64,000 nucleotides of DNA from Dipteris shenzhenensis (taxonomy: Eukaryota > Polypodiophyta > Polypodiopsida > Gleicheniales), in NCBI GenBank assembly GCA_047967505.1, contig CM106540.1; one strand, written 5' to 3'. The notes beneath the pieces were generated by a model. The model did not search any database and was not told where the DNA came from. It was given only the letters and a program-made list of their open reading frames with translations. Positions within the stretch are counted from its first letter, which is position 1; every line of letters begins with the position of its first letter. Position numbers and translations under genes: made by a program. Of the stretch, positions 1 to 10,440 are shown piece after piece.

Positions 1-655
1 GCATATAACAAATTCTAGTATTACTCTATTCTTTCCCTAAAACTTCATTTTGTTGAGCAATTAAACTATCTCTTGATACCATGATGTTTCCTCCATTGTT
101 ACATCAGAGTATCTTTATGTAATCTCTAGTTTCCCTTTTACCAATGCTTTGAACTCTTTAAATGCATTGATTGAACTCAATTTTTTATTGAGAAAGTAGA
201 TCCATGTCTTTCTAGATCATCAATGAAGGTGATGCAAAACATAAAGCTCTATATGTAACTCCAAATGTCAGAATAGATGCTCTAGAGTATGTCAATGCTC
301 GTAGATTCTCTGAAGTATGTAAATGTTCATACACCATGAAATGTGAAAAGGTTGATGGTGTTGCTTTCCCATGCAATGTGATTCACATGCATCTTTATGG
401 AAGTAGACCTCTTGAAGGTGTTAAACCAAAATTGTTCTCTCGAGGGAGATGGAGCTTTTGAAATTAAGGGTGACCAAACCGCTTCTACTTTTTTTGCAAG
501 AAAAAAGCTTTCTATTTATGCTTGACCAAGCCTCTTGTGCCATAGGGCTCTCAAATGAACGTCTTGATTTTGTAGAGAAATTTACAAAGCTCTCTAAATG
601 GTTAGTACAAAGAAAGCTTGAACATTGTACTTACTTATTGCACCTTTTGCAACAA
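1..655 (-). pseudogene. Ty1/copia GAG-pre-integrase and integrase relic
   Basis: Read on the minus strand, about 352-392 gives a degenerate pre-integrase zinc motif (CESHCMGKQHHQPF, resembling the copia pattern C-E-x-C-x-x-G-K-Q-H-R-x-P-F). About 150-235 gives the start of the integrase core (FITFIDDLE followed by weak homology up to the residues after the second catalytic region). The frame changes several times and carries stops, so this is a dead fragment cut by the window edge. It should insert retrotransposon cDNA when intact. It cannot be the same copy as the RNase H relic at 1029-1400, because on the minus strand the RNase H piece lies upstream of this integrase, which is the wrong order for one copia element. 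Confidence 0.6.
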
Positions 656-660
656 TGATT

Positions 661-1028
661 TTTCAATATTATCTCTTCTTGTGCAACCAAACTTGTTGAA
701 AATTGAACAAATATGGAGAGATGAGAGGGGAAGAGTGGAGATGAGGAGAGAGGGCACAACTAGAGAGCACACCACAAATGACTAATTGTACAATAGTATT
801 AGTTGAAAAAAATGAATATGTGCAAATCCCATAGGGTTAGGGTTAGGATTAGGGTTTCCATCCCTTGTGCCATTTAGCACTCTATTGTGTTAGGGCTATG
901 CGCATATGATTACATGATGTTGAGATGAATCCTCAATACCTTCCCTCAAGATCAACATCATGAAGTAGGCCTTCCCTCAAGATGATGAATATGGGGAATT
1001 GTTGAGCATTACATTCCATCATACCCCT
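661..1028. other. Probable copia LTR or 3' end debris with telobox-like run
   Basis: No coding sequence is visible. The stretch lies immediately 3' of the RNase H relic on the minus strand, where a polypurine tract and 3' LTR would be expected. It has repeated cttccctcaagatga motifs at 940-985. At 833-862 it holds gggttagggttaggattagg, a short interstitial telomere-like run. No second LTR copy is present, so the LTR boundaries cannot be set. Confidence 0.3.
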
Positions 1029-1400
1029 TTAATGGGAATGTCCTTCCATTGTGTCAAACCATAACTTGTCGGTGTTTTTGAAAGAGCTATTTTCTAAGTG
1101 GTTTGGTAAGATATCTGCAACATTCTCTTTGTTGTCACAATGTTGCAATGTGATGTTACCAAGTAACACTCTTTCTCTATTGAAGTGCTCTCTGACATCT
1201 ATGTGCTTTGTCCTAGAGTGATATACTAGATTCTTGGCTAATGCTTGAGCCAATTAATTATCACAGTATATTGTCATTGGCTTTGACTCATTGGCTTTGA
1301 CTCATCAACGTAATTTGTCTCTAACAATAGTCTTATGAGCCATATAGCCTCACATGCACGTGTTGTGAGTGTCCTATATTATGCTTCTGTTGAAGAAAAA
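1029..1400 (-). pseudogene. Ty1/copia RNase H C-terminal relic
   Basis: Minus-strand translation gives the copia RNase H pattern in order: STEA at about 1385, CEAIWLIRLLLETN at about 1310-1355, an IYCDN-like segment near 1270, then ALAKNLVYHSRTKHIDVREH near 1190-1245 and a tail ending at 1029. This domain normally removes the RNA strand of the RNA/DNA hybrid during reverse transcription. The frame is broken by an internal stop and by a 14-base duplication (ggctttgactcatt, around 1278-1305). Nothing of the reverse transcriptase survives upstream, so this is a truncated 3' end. Confidence 0.7.
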
Positions 1401-2182
1401 TAAATAGTTGGCTACTTGTTTGACAACCATGATATAGCACCTTGACCAAGGAAAATGCATATTCTTTTGTGGCATCATGATTATGCAAGGCCTTGTGGAT
1501 AAGGACTATGTTGAAGATCCCTATTAATGAATAGAAGGACATATGCATTATTATTGTTTCTTTTCTAATATGAGCTCATGTATTCACAGCAAATAAGGCA
1601 GCTTCCATTTAAAAACCCCTACAACCACCTGTATAGTAGACAATTATATTCCATGCAAATCAACCAACTGTACCTGCACTAGATATAACTCCAAAAACTT
1701 ACAAAGATAACACAAAGGAAAAAAGATACAACAAATATGTAAATGGCTGCTAAATCATTTATAGACATGATACATGGCATTCACACACATCACACATGGC
1801 ATCATGATTGTCCAGACAATTATTTGTATTCATGTAAAGGATTGTATCAACACTGTAATCACAAGTTGTTTACATATATTCTAGTAGCACCCATGTCTGT
1901 TTTTGCCTTCAAGGCCATGTAACTGGTGGATATTGTGATGCAGATGGATTACGTTCTAGAATTTGTTGCAGCATGTCATTTGGAAGCTCTCCTATTTGTT
2001 GCATGATAGTCCTCATTGTTGTGGTTTTGGATCTGTACTTATGAGTGCCTTGACCAATTCAACACAGTCCATATCAACATATTTCGATGAGAATACCTCA
2101 AGAAATAGGTTGCATGGATCCTTACCATAAAGTAGCTCCAAAGAGCTCAAAAATGTGGCCACGGCCACAGTTTAGGTGAGCG
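1401..2182. other. Unannotated AT-rich stretch
   Basis: Only short open frames lacking recognisable motifs are present on either strand; I see no RNA gene or element terminus. Confidence 0.5.
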
Positions 2183-2573
2183 GATTGACATGATTAAAAA
2201 AATGAAGTCATAGCTCATTCAATGGTCTACAACTTCCTAGTTCACTTCACATATCATGATTCCTCACACATCATCTGATATCTATGTTTGAAAATTGATA
2301 CCTACTCTCTTTTTCCTAATGGAATGAAACAAACGGTGAAAACACAAACCATAGAGATAAAATGAAACGTCTCTCTCTCTCTAGGTCTCCGATTGACATG
2401 ATTCCAAACACAAAGTCATAGCTCATTCAATAGTCTACAACTTCCTAATTCACTTCATTACTCTATTCCTCGCACATCATCTGATATCTATGTTCAAAAA
2501 TTTATATCTACTCTCTTTTTCCTAATGGATGTAACAAACAGTGAAAAGCACAAACCATAGAGATAAAATGAAA
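2183..2573. repeat. Tandem direct duplication of about 200 bp
   Basis: Two diverged copies lie at about 2183-2366 and 2391-2573. Both start with gattgacatgatt, pass through gtcatagctcattcaat and ctctttttcctaatgga, and end with accatagagataaaatgaaac. The copies differ by substitutions and small indels, so the duplication is not recent. No function is evident. Confidence 0.75.
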
Positions 2574-2664
2574 CATTTGTTCAAAGCGATGGTCCACAAA
2601 ATTTAAACAAATATAAGTTCTAATACATAAACATTTGTTTAAAGCCCTGGATCACAAAATAGAA

Positions 2665-4290
2665 AAATCTCATTCCCCTTTCTTGGCATCTGAATGCCTG
2701 TGCTCTAAGGGCTTCAAGTAAACAGTCACCATGTCATCATCTTTCTCAAGAGAAACACATTGAGACACAATGTTTGCCTAGCTCTGCACATGCACATGCC
2801 ATGTTCCCCGTGCTTGTCAATGCATCCACAACCACGTCCCCCTCCTGCGTGAATGTGTGCAAGAGAAACCTGGAAACAAGATCCTCAATTGTTAACAAAC
2901 CAACCATACACAAAGATTGAAAAAAGCATCTGCAAATTAAAATCACCTACTCAATCCAAGTTGTCTCTCTACACCACCTCGCACGAACTTGCATCCCTCT
3001 TGTGTGCCTTTGAAGGTGTGGATTTTTGTCTCCCTTATCCAATTTGACTGGTTAATGCATATGTCATTGCCAAGGCTCTTCTCTGCTAAGGCTTTATTGT
3101 AGTACATGGGGATCTTACATCCACGGCGCTGCCACATACCCAAGACTAGCTAGTCATTTGTAACCATGAAAACTTAAACAAGTCAAACTTTTGCAAATTT
3201 GTGCATAAACATATTTGAAACTGTACTACCATTTAAATGAGATTTCACGTATCATCTCCTTGGGATTCTCTTGCATGTAGCCACAGTCAAGGTATACCAT
3301 CAGCGTGCAAACTAGCTCAAATCCATTATCCATTGCCCCCAACTGAACACAACACATGTTTTGGCAAGCAAGTATTGATGAGCCACCCCCCATCTTTGAC
3401 TATATGGTTTGCAAATGCTGAAATAGCCTCCACAAGATCCATATTTAACTAGTTCCACTCCGGAATCTCCTTTTCGGAGATGCGCTCAACCAGAGATGAT
3501 GTAGGAAAGCCTGCCCACATCATGCTTGCAGCTGCCTTTGTTTCTTTCTCTTCAATTGTGATTGATGGAGGGGTCATCAACTTAAGAAAATTCCTTACTT
3601 TCACATGAGACCTGAAGAATAGAGACATTCACACCAATAATCATATTCATACCATTTTGATTAAAATACATCTGCAAACTATTGAATACATATTGGTGCT
3701 GCTTTCCATCCACTAGTGATAAGTGCACATCCAGCTAGTCAAGTCTCACTACCCTATGATATATAGCCTCCTCTGCAGCCAGTAGAAAACACAATGTCAA
3801 TCAAGTACTTGCAATGCCATCTACAGACATAATATTGGAGGCACCTTTGTTCCCTTACCATCTCCCCTCTTTGATTCTGTGTCATCAAATCTGTTGTCCC
3901 CCTCATCTTCTTGACTAGTCCTTCCTTTAACAACAATACCAAATTGCAACACCCTGCTTGCTTGCAATGCTCTCCCATCATTCCTTCTCTGGGTACATAG
4001 AACCAATGTCCCTTGTCCTCTTGCCTGGTGCTTGCCTCCACATGACAAATTCTAAACCATGCATAAAAACGATGTTCATTCCAATGCATTCCTTGAAATA
4101 TAAATGACACACTCAAGTAATAAACCGAGATCGGGAACCTTGTTCAGAGGATAATCCAACCACCAGGGGCATCTCTCCATCTCCCACTCTGACAACCCAC
4201 TAGGGCACTGCAAGCATGTGTCTGGAAACATGCATAGTGGCTCTTTCATTATCAACCAATCATGGCACTCCACTAGCATATCTCATTTAG
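2665..4290 (-). pseudogene. Spliced gene relic, DNA N4/N6-methyltransferase-like end
   Basis: Several minus-strand pieces read as protein in a consistent order. About 4040-4260 is a W/P/L-rich segment. About 3600-3760 holds VDGKQHQYVFNSLQMYF. About 3380-3600 holds TPPSITIEEKE and later DLVEAISAFANHIVKDGGWL. About 3237-3330 holds AMDNGFELVCTLMVYLDCGY. A last pair of exons is joined by a 77-bp GT-AG intron at 2870-2946 that restores the frame. The last exon carries GDVVVDALTSTGNMACACAE (about 2770-2835), which resembles the C-terminal motif I (D-x-F-x-G-x-G-x-T) of beta-class DNA methyltransferases. The preceding KDGGWLI fits their central fold. The glycine loop is altered, the catalytic DPPY/SPPY motif was not found, and stops are present. 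It is probably dead, and the family call is tentative. Confidence 0.3.
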
Positions 4291-4299
4291 AGCACGCTC

Positions 4300-7200
4300 T
4301 CCCACTAGCTTAAAAACCACCTGCAAGCCATTCACGTAACTCTTAATTCATCATCATATACTATTATGTGACTTTCTGTATGGACTAGAGCATCCAACAT
4401 TAATTACCTATACACTAGGCATCGCACAAACACCCATTTGTGGCTGCTTCTTCACAACTAGTGAGCTCTTCATATTACCTGGTATGTTATTGATAGGCAT
4501 TTTATGAGAGAATGTTCTGGCATGATTTCAAATATTTGATTGTACAAAAGATTTCCCAAAACCAAAATTTCTCACCTACTAAGTCCAGAAACGTATTCTA
4601 GAAGTGAATCTGCCGGCATGCTCTAAAATACTTCACTGCATCGCCAGTGAATGAATGCCTAGACTATCAAATGGCACATTCATCTAATTTGTTGGTTCAC
4701 TTGGCATCAATCTAACTTACATCAATCTTGGGATCAAAGCAAGGAATATCCTCTCTAAAAATCCTCATACTCAGAGATGTGGCCTTTGTTGAAATCTTAG
4801 ATTAGAAAAATACCAGACAGCAAGCCAGTAATAAAGTATCTTTCTTGTATTTTTATAGTCTTTCTACGTCTCATGCAAAGATGTTCTTACAAGATAGTAA
4901 GCTAGCAATAAAGTATCTTTCTTTTTGTGAGGCTGGGTCCAAAAGGTAGGTTGAGAGCCTGGTTCAAAGAGGATCTAAACCCCGAGGAAAAAATCCTTAT
5001 GGTGAGCAAGGAAAGCCTCAGCTCGCCCAATACAGTTTTGAATAAGGCTATTGCAAGATGTGCAAAGCAAGGAACACCAGCTCCAAGTAACTCAAGAAAG
5101 ACAGCATTGGGAATTCATCTTCATGCATCACCAGTCTCTTGCAGTTTTCTTGTTAGCAAGCTTCTTTAGGTAAGAAAGTCTACATAAATGGTATCATTGC
5201 TCCTATGGTAGCATTTGGTCACTTACTAGAGAATGATACTATTATTTTTTTCTCAAAAATTTCTCTTTGAGTAAGACGTCACAATGTAAAACAAATTGAA
5301 ATCTTTAGTCTGACATCACACTGAAGCTATAAGGTGTATCCAAAAGAGCATTGCAAGTCTCAAGCTTGAGCTGAAATGGAACACAATTCATGTCTTCTGA
5401 TGATACAAGCATAATTTACAAATTGAACACTGGAATATAAATGTGACCTATCAAAGGTCCCTATCCTTATACCTTGAAAAGCATTGATGCATCAATTCAA
5501 GTATTATGACGTGTGTATTTATACATAGAATGCAGCTGTAGGAACGTTCAGTTACAGGCAGTTTGCTAGTATTCATGCGTATGCATCCATACATATTCAT
5601 GTGTCTTGAAGCACAATAGTTGCTCGTGTGTCCTATGAGAAATATAAGATGTTTGAATTGAGTAAGGTAGGAATAAATTACAAACAAAAATTACACGCAT
5701 ATTCCTACTTGTTTAAATTATGGGTGGGAAGTTAACAGGCTGACAAAACGATACATGAGGAGCAGCTAGGTTGGCAATGGTATCCTCCAGGCAAGCAAAT
5801 AATCAGACTTCTTCGAGCTTCCATTGCATCAAATTGGAAAGAAGGACAAGGACATCTTTCCAGATTAATTCTTATAAATAGGCTACAATGTTCTTTAGAA
5901 CCAATCAAACAACCACTGGATTCAGATCTTTAAGACTGTGTAAAAATAGGTGGCGTTTTCATTTTTATGCCATTGGAGATTTCTTACTTGGCTTTTTTCC
6001 ATAATCCATTAGAAGTAACTGTTAGTGCCATCGGATTTTTTGTATTGTAGAGGAAAGCATGAAGGATATGGTTTTGACATCTAATCCAAAACATACTCTT
6101 GCTATCACAAAGGATTCAACTGAGCTTGCAAGGAAGTTCCCAAAAGTACTCTAGAGATAGAGAAAATCTGGAGGAGCTATACTGAAGTCATAAAGCCTAT
6201 AGTTCTACATGTCTGGGCTACTTTTGGTGTAGCCTTGATGTCTTACAATCATCTTTTGAAGAATCGGTACATGCTACCTTATGCTTTAGGTTGAAATGCT
6301 GAACTGCATTTAATACTCAAATATCTCTTCCTAAGAATCTGTACGTGTTACCTTGATGCTTTAGGATGAACACTAAAGTGCATGAAATAGTCGAACATTC
6401 TTCTTCCCCTGCAGTGAATGTCTGAATAATATGAACGTTCATTTGGCATTTGCAAGCAAGATTTTTGCCTAGCGCAAAGGGCTTCTTGAGCGGTCAGATG
6501 GCCATTTTTTGCCATTTGGTTGTGGTACTATTGGTTTGCACCCAATGCAAATGGGGAGTGAACGAGGGTTGAGGCTATCTATAGCCATTTAGTTGTGCAA
6601 GGTTCATTTGCACCTAGCACAAATGTTTTGTTGAGCCACCAAAAGGCCATCAGGGACATTTGGCTGTGCTAAGACTAATTTGGACCTAGCACAAACGTTG
6701 GATTCCTGAGACTTCATCTGGTTCTTGGTTGCATCTACAAAATCTAGGAATGTGCAAGCTACGAAGCCCACTGCCAGCTGCTAGCTACAAAGCCCACTCC
6801 CATGGTGACATAAGAGCTGCACAAGAGTTGCTGGAGAGGAAGGAGGATGAAGCGATGGAGGCTAAGCATTTGAGGCTGGGAGGCATAAGCTTGAGATAAG
6901 AAGTAGGAGAGAAATTCTCTACTGAAATATGAATTGAAGGGAGGCTGGAGGGTTGAAGAGAGGACCAAAGCTACAAGAGTCTGGCACAGATGGAGGATTT
7001 CACCCACCTACCAAGTTCAAAGTCCATAGCAGGGAATTTCGTTAGCAACAAGGATCGCAAGAAGGAGCAAAATGGAGGAGCAAGAAGGAGTGAAGCGAAG
7101 CTGTCGATCACTATAAGATGAGCAAGAATAATTACACGATCAACAAAGCTGATAGGAAGTCACTCTAACCTTGTCCACACATGATGGATTCTCTTTCGCT

Positions 7201-7560
7201 CTTTCACTTACTCTCTCTGTCAAATCATGAGAGGCAAAGATACGGCAAATCTGGGAGCTGGGGCATATTGTATGGAGTTGGAGAGATAAAATGTGGGAGA
7301 AGAATTAGAGGGCGAGGGATGAATGATGGGGTGGGATGATTGAGGACACGTTGAAGCGACAGAGAAGCGAACCAACAAGACTAAGCGAAAAGGTTGCTGG
7401 AGGACCAACAAGAAGAAGCAAAAAGGCGAGAACCAACAAGAAGAAGAAGATGAAGATGATGTGGCTTATTATTATTGGATAGGATAGGAAAGGATAGGAT
7501 TCTCCTACCTCATAAATGGCAACCAAAACAATTCATGACCCATTGCAAAACAGCTCGTGC
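4300..7560. other. Long stretch without a recognisable gene
   Basis: Open frames such as 4927-5169 (+) and 5451-5687 (-) have no motif I recognise. Around 6440-6720 there is a loose repetition of a 'tttgcacctagcacaaatg' unit spaced about 110 bp apart. From 6750 to 7460 the sequence is purine-rich (gaagaag, agagagg). I see no terminal repeats of a mobile element. Confidence 0.5.
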
Positions 7561-7566
7561 ATCATG

Positions 7567-7680
7567 GGCTCTCTCTCTCTCTCTCTTAGTCTCCCCTCTC
7601 TTAGTCTCTCTTAGTCTCTTAGTCTCTCTTAGTCTCTTGATATTTTTCAATGGCCATTCTTAGTCTCCCCTCTCTCTTTC
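7567..7680. repeat. Pyrimidine-rich simple repeat (tctctctt/agtctctt)
   Basis: An array of ctctct and cttagtctctcttagt units, typical of a degenerate microsatellite. The small frames across it are low-complexity artefacts. Confidence 0.8.
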
Positions 7681-7933
7681 TCAAAACCCACTTGCACACA
7701 TTATAGTCCTAGCTCCCTACCATCTTGAACATCCTCCTCCCCACTGTTAGGCTATGGTGCATTTCACAAATTGCACATCCTCCTCCTCCTTGGGTTACTT
7801 GAAATAGCTCTCCTTCCCTCCCTCTCCCTTGGTACTTGGCCCTTCTCTTTTTTTCCGTGCCTTTCTCTTTTGCTCCCTTCCCAACACAGTTCCTTGCCTC
7901 CCTCTACAAACTTTTGTGTAGAAAAATTATACA

Positions 7934-8578
7934 ATGGCCATAGCAACCATTGCATTTGATGCTCAATGCCTACTACAAGAAGTAGAAATCCCATTGAAGG
8001 AAGGAAAGTGTGTTGTGAACAAAAGTTTCCTGGTTAATAAGCTTCCTATAGGCCTCATATTTGATGGAGTCAATGCTATGATTGTTGATACTATTTGTGG
8101 CCAAACTCTGGACCCTATGGTGGAGCACATCGACATGGAAGTAGGTATACATTTCATTGTGGATTCAAGCTTGTCTGACAAGTATATAGTGTCCACCAGA
8201 GAGAGGACATCCTCATCGGCAATGGCTAGAAGTGATCCACACACCATATATGTCAAGGATGATGATTATAGCGATGATAAATGTTTTGTGAGTGTTTAGG
8301 ACGATGATGAGACAGTCCAAGTGGTGTCTACATCAGAGTGGAAATCCACAATGTCGGGATCCAGTTCTCTCACACCAATAAATATTATGGAATCACATGG
8401 GACTAAAGCTCGCATGTCTATTGGAAGTGTATTTTCCTCTTGGCCTGCATGGAAAACAAGTGTAGACAAGGTTGCCTCATTCAATCGGGCTCCTTTTGAA
8501 ACTGTTTGTGATGAGATATTGTTCACTAAAGAGGATGAACCCTCCTCAAGTAAAAGAAGGCAGTTGATCAAGTGAGTG
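7934..8578 (+). pseudogene. Unrecognised 214-codon frame with one internal stop
   Basis: One frame runs from ATG 7934 to TGA 8578 and is interrupted only by a TAG at 8297-8299. The product would be mostly hydrophilic. It has a hydrophobic start, an acidic middle (KDDDYSDDK just before the stop), and a C-terminus with a tryptophan-rich SSWPAWKTSVDKV segment followed by a basic SSSKRRQLIK end. I do not recognise a family. The W-rich segment followed by charged residues resembles the N-terminal region that precedes zinc-binding domains in some plant DNA-transposon proteins. The transposase relic at 10441-12930 lies downstream on the same strand, so this may be its first exon; that link is inference only. 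Confidence 0.35.
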
Positions 8579-8642
8579 ATGTCGAGCGAGCAGGACCAAA
8601 TAAGCGAGCAAAGCAGAAATGGTTGGGCTACCAACACATAAA

Positions 8643-9115
8643 CTCATTGTATGTATTGACTCATCCTTAATAAAGATTTATAGTGCTTTCTCAACATTGA
8701 ACATGATTATAACATAATATTACAAGTACATATTAGTTATAGTGTTCTATATTCTATGAGATGAGCTTAAATAGAACTACTTTGGCTATCAACAACAGGT
8801 ACTATATAGTTGAAGTGCATCACTTGAGAAAAACGTAATCTCACTATATGTATGTACTGATCCTTAATAAAACTTTATAGTATCACCATAATTTTGAACA
8901 TGATTATAACATGAGCTTGTAAGTCTACATTAGTGATAGTGTTATTTATTCTCATGAGATGAGCTTGCAAAGAAATGCTTTGGCTACCAACAAGTAGTAT
9001 ATAGTTGAAGTGCATCATTCAATAAAAACTTCAACATCAAACATGATCATAACATGTTATTGAAAGTCTACCTTGGTAAAAGTGTTCTATATATTTTCAT
9101 TTTAGAAGAACTTGC
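8643..9115. repeat. 190-bp tandem repeat, about 2.4 copies
   Basis: Copies start at about 8643 and 8841, with a partial third from about 9030. Shared blocks in order are: ccttaataaa, ttgaacatgattataaca, tagtgttatt/ttct, catgagatgagctt, tttggctaccaacaa and tatagttgaagtgcatcac. The copies have drifted by roughly 15-20 percent by eye. There is no coding content. Confidence 0.75.
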
Positions 9116-9223
9116 ATAGAAAACATTTGACTTTTTTGTCCCAATATATAGATAGAGTTCTAACATGCTCTTATTACGAGTGGCCTTGCTCTAAATCTCG
9201 TACAAGAAATTGGCAAAAATTGA

Positions 9224-9683
9224 ATTAAATTCACATTTTGATGCATGAAGTTTTACTAAATGGTGCAAAAGGTCATGATAATCATCTAAATCATGCCTTA
9301 CCACCATTCGTTTTGATATGTAACATGATCCCATTTGGATTTGTAAATCAAAAGATGCAGGACGTCAAAATTCTCACCGTTTGGGCCAAAAGAGGGAGCG
9401 CATTAACGCACTATCTATTTTGGCTCAAAAGGTGAGAATCAGATTTGTAAATCAAAAGATGCAGGACGTCGAAATTCTCACCTTTTGGGCCAAAAGAGGC
9501 AGCACATTAACTCGCTGCCTGTTTTGGCCCAAAAGGTGAGAATCCTGCATCTTTTGATTTACAAATCCAAATGGGGTCATGTTACATATCAAAATGAATG
9601 GTGGCAAGGCATGATTTAGATGATTATCATGACCTTTTGCACCATTTAGTAAAACTTCATGCATCAAAATGTGAATTTAATAA
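9224..9683. mobile_element. Foldback/MITE-like element with 140-bp inverted arms
   Basis: The left arm, from attaaattcacattttgatg at 9224 to about 9362, is repeated in inverted orientation at about 9541-9683. Similarity is near 95 percent, so the same frame appears on both strands at 9238 and 9667. Between the arms lie two further hairpins of about 65 bp (9375-9435 and 9475-9541), each beginning ctcacc and ending ggtgag, with the arm's inner end duplicated between them. This is a large hairpin containing smaller hairpins, as in foldback elements. The flanks share aattga/aatcaatt, but no clean target duplication can be named. Confidence 0.7.
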
Positions 9684-10440
9684 TCAATTAGGCGATTTCT
9701 TGAGGAAAGTTTACCTAATAGGGACCATGTCAATATGTTATCTATTTTGGCTTCTACCATTGATTTCTATAAGCAAAGATTAATTTGTTTTGGAGTTTAA
9801 TTCAATTTAAAGAAAGGTATGTACTTACTCTTTAGATTTTGTTGGATTGGTGGGATGTAAGAGTGATTCATTAGGGAGGGTTTTTTTGCAAACAAAAAAA
9901 CATGGGTTTTGTTCCAAGAGTGAATAGAGTTTAAAAAACCAAGCATTTGTGCATGCATGTAATGTGCACTATTCCATTCAAGAAGTCTTATGAAACCTTT
10001 GACTTGTGTGGAAGATTTCATTGGTGATCTCACTTATGTTGGTGGAGAGAGAGAACTTCATTATGGAGGATTACAACAAATTGAATGAGTAAAAGTGAGC
10101 AAAGATAGGGTGCATCTTTACTCTAATGATTCCTTGGCAATGACATAGGTCCAACTCTCTCATGGACTTTTGAAGAACTTAGATAGTTGCTAAGATAAGG
10201 ATTTGTCAATCTATTATTGTTTTGTTTTGATTGTTTTTTTTGGCTCACTCACTTTGTCTTGCTCGTTTTTTTTGGTTCGCTCACTTTTCCTTGCTCGCTT
10301 TTTGGTAATGCTCAAGTAAAAGTGCAAGATCAAAGGGGACCAGTGTTGTAGATTACATACTTTCTCATTGTGCATCGATTAGTTTAGTGACATTAGTGAA
10401 AGGGAGTGGGTGCATTGTGCAGGTGGATGAGGTCCAAAGA
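9684..10440. other. No gene recognised
   Basis: This is AT-rich sequence with T-runs (10228-10270 holds ttgcttgctcgttttttttgg-type repetition). It may be an intron or spacer inside the transposon whose transposase begins near 10441. Confidence 0.4.
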
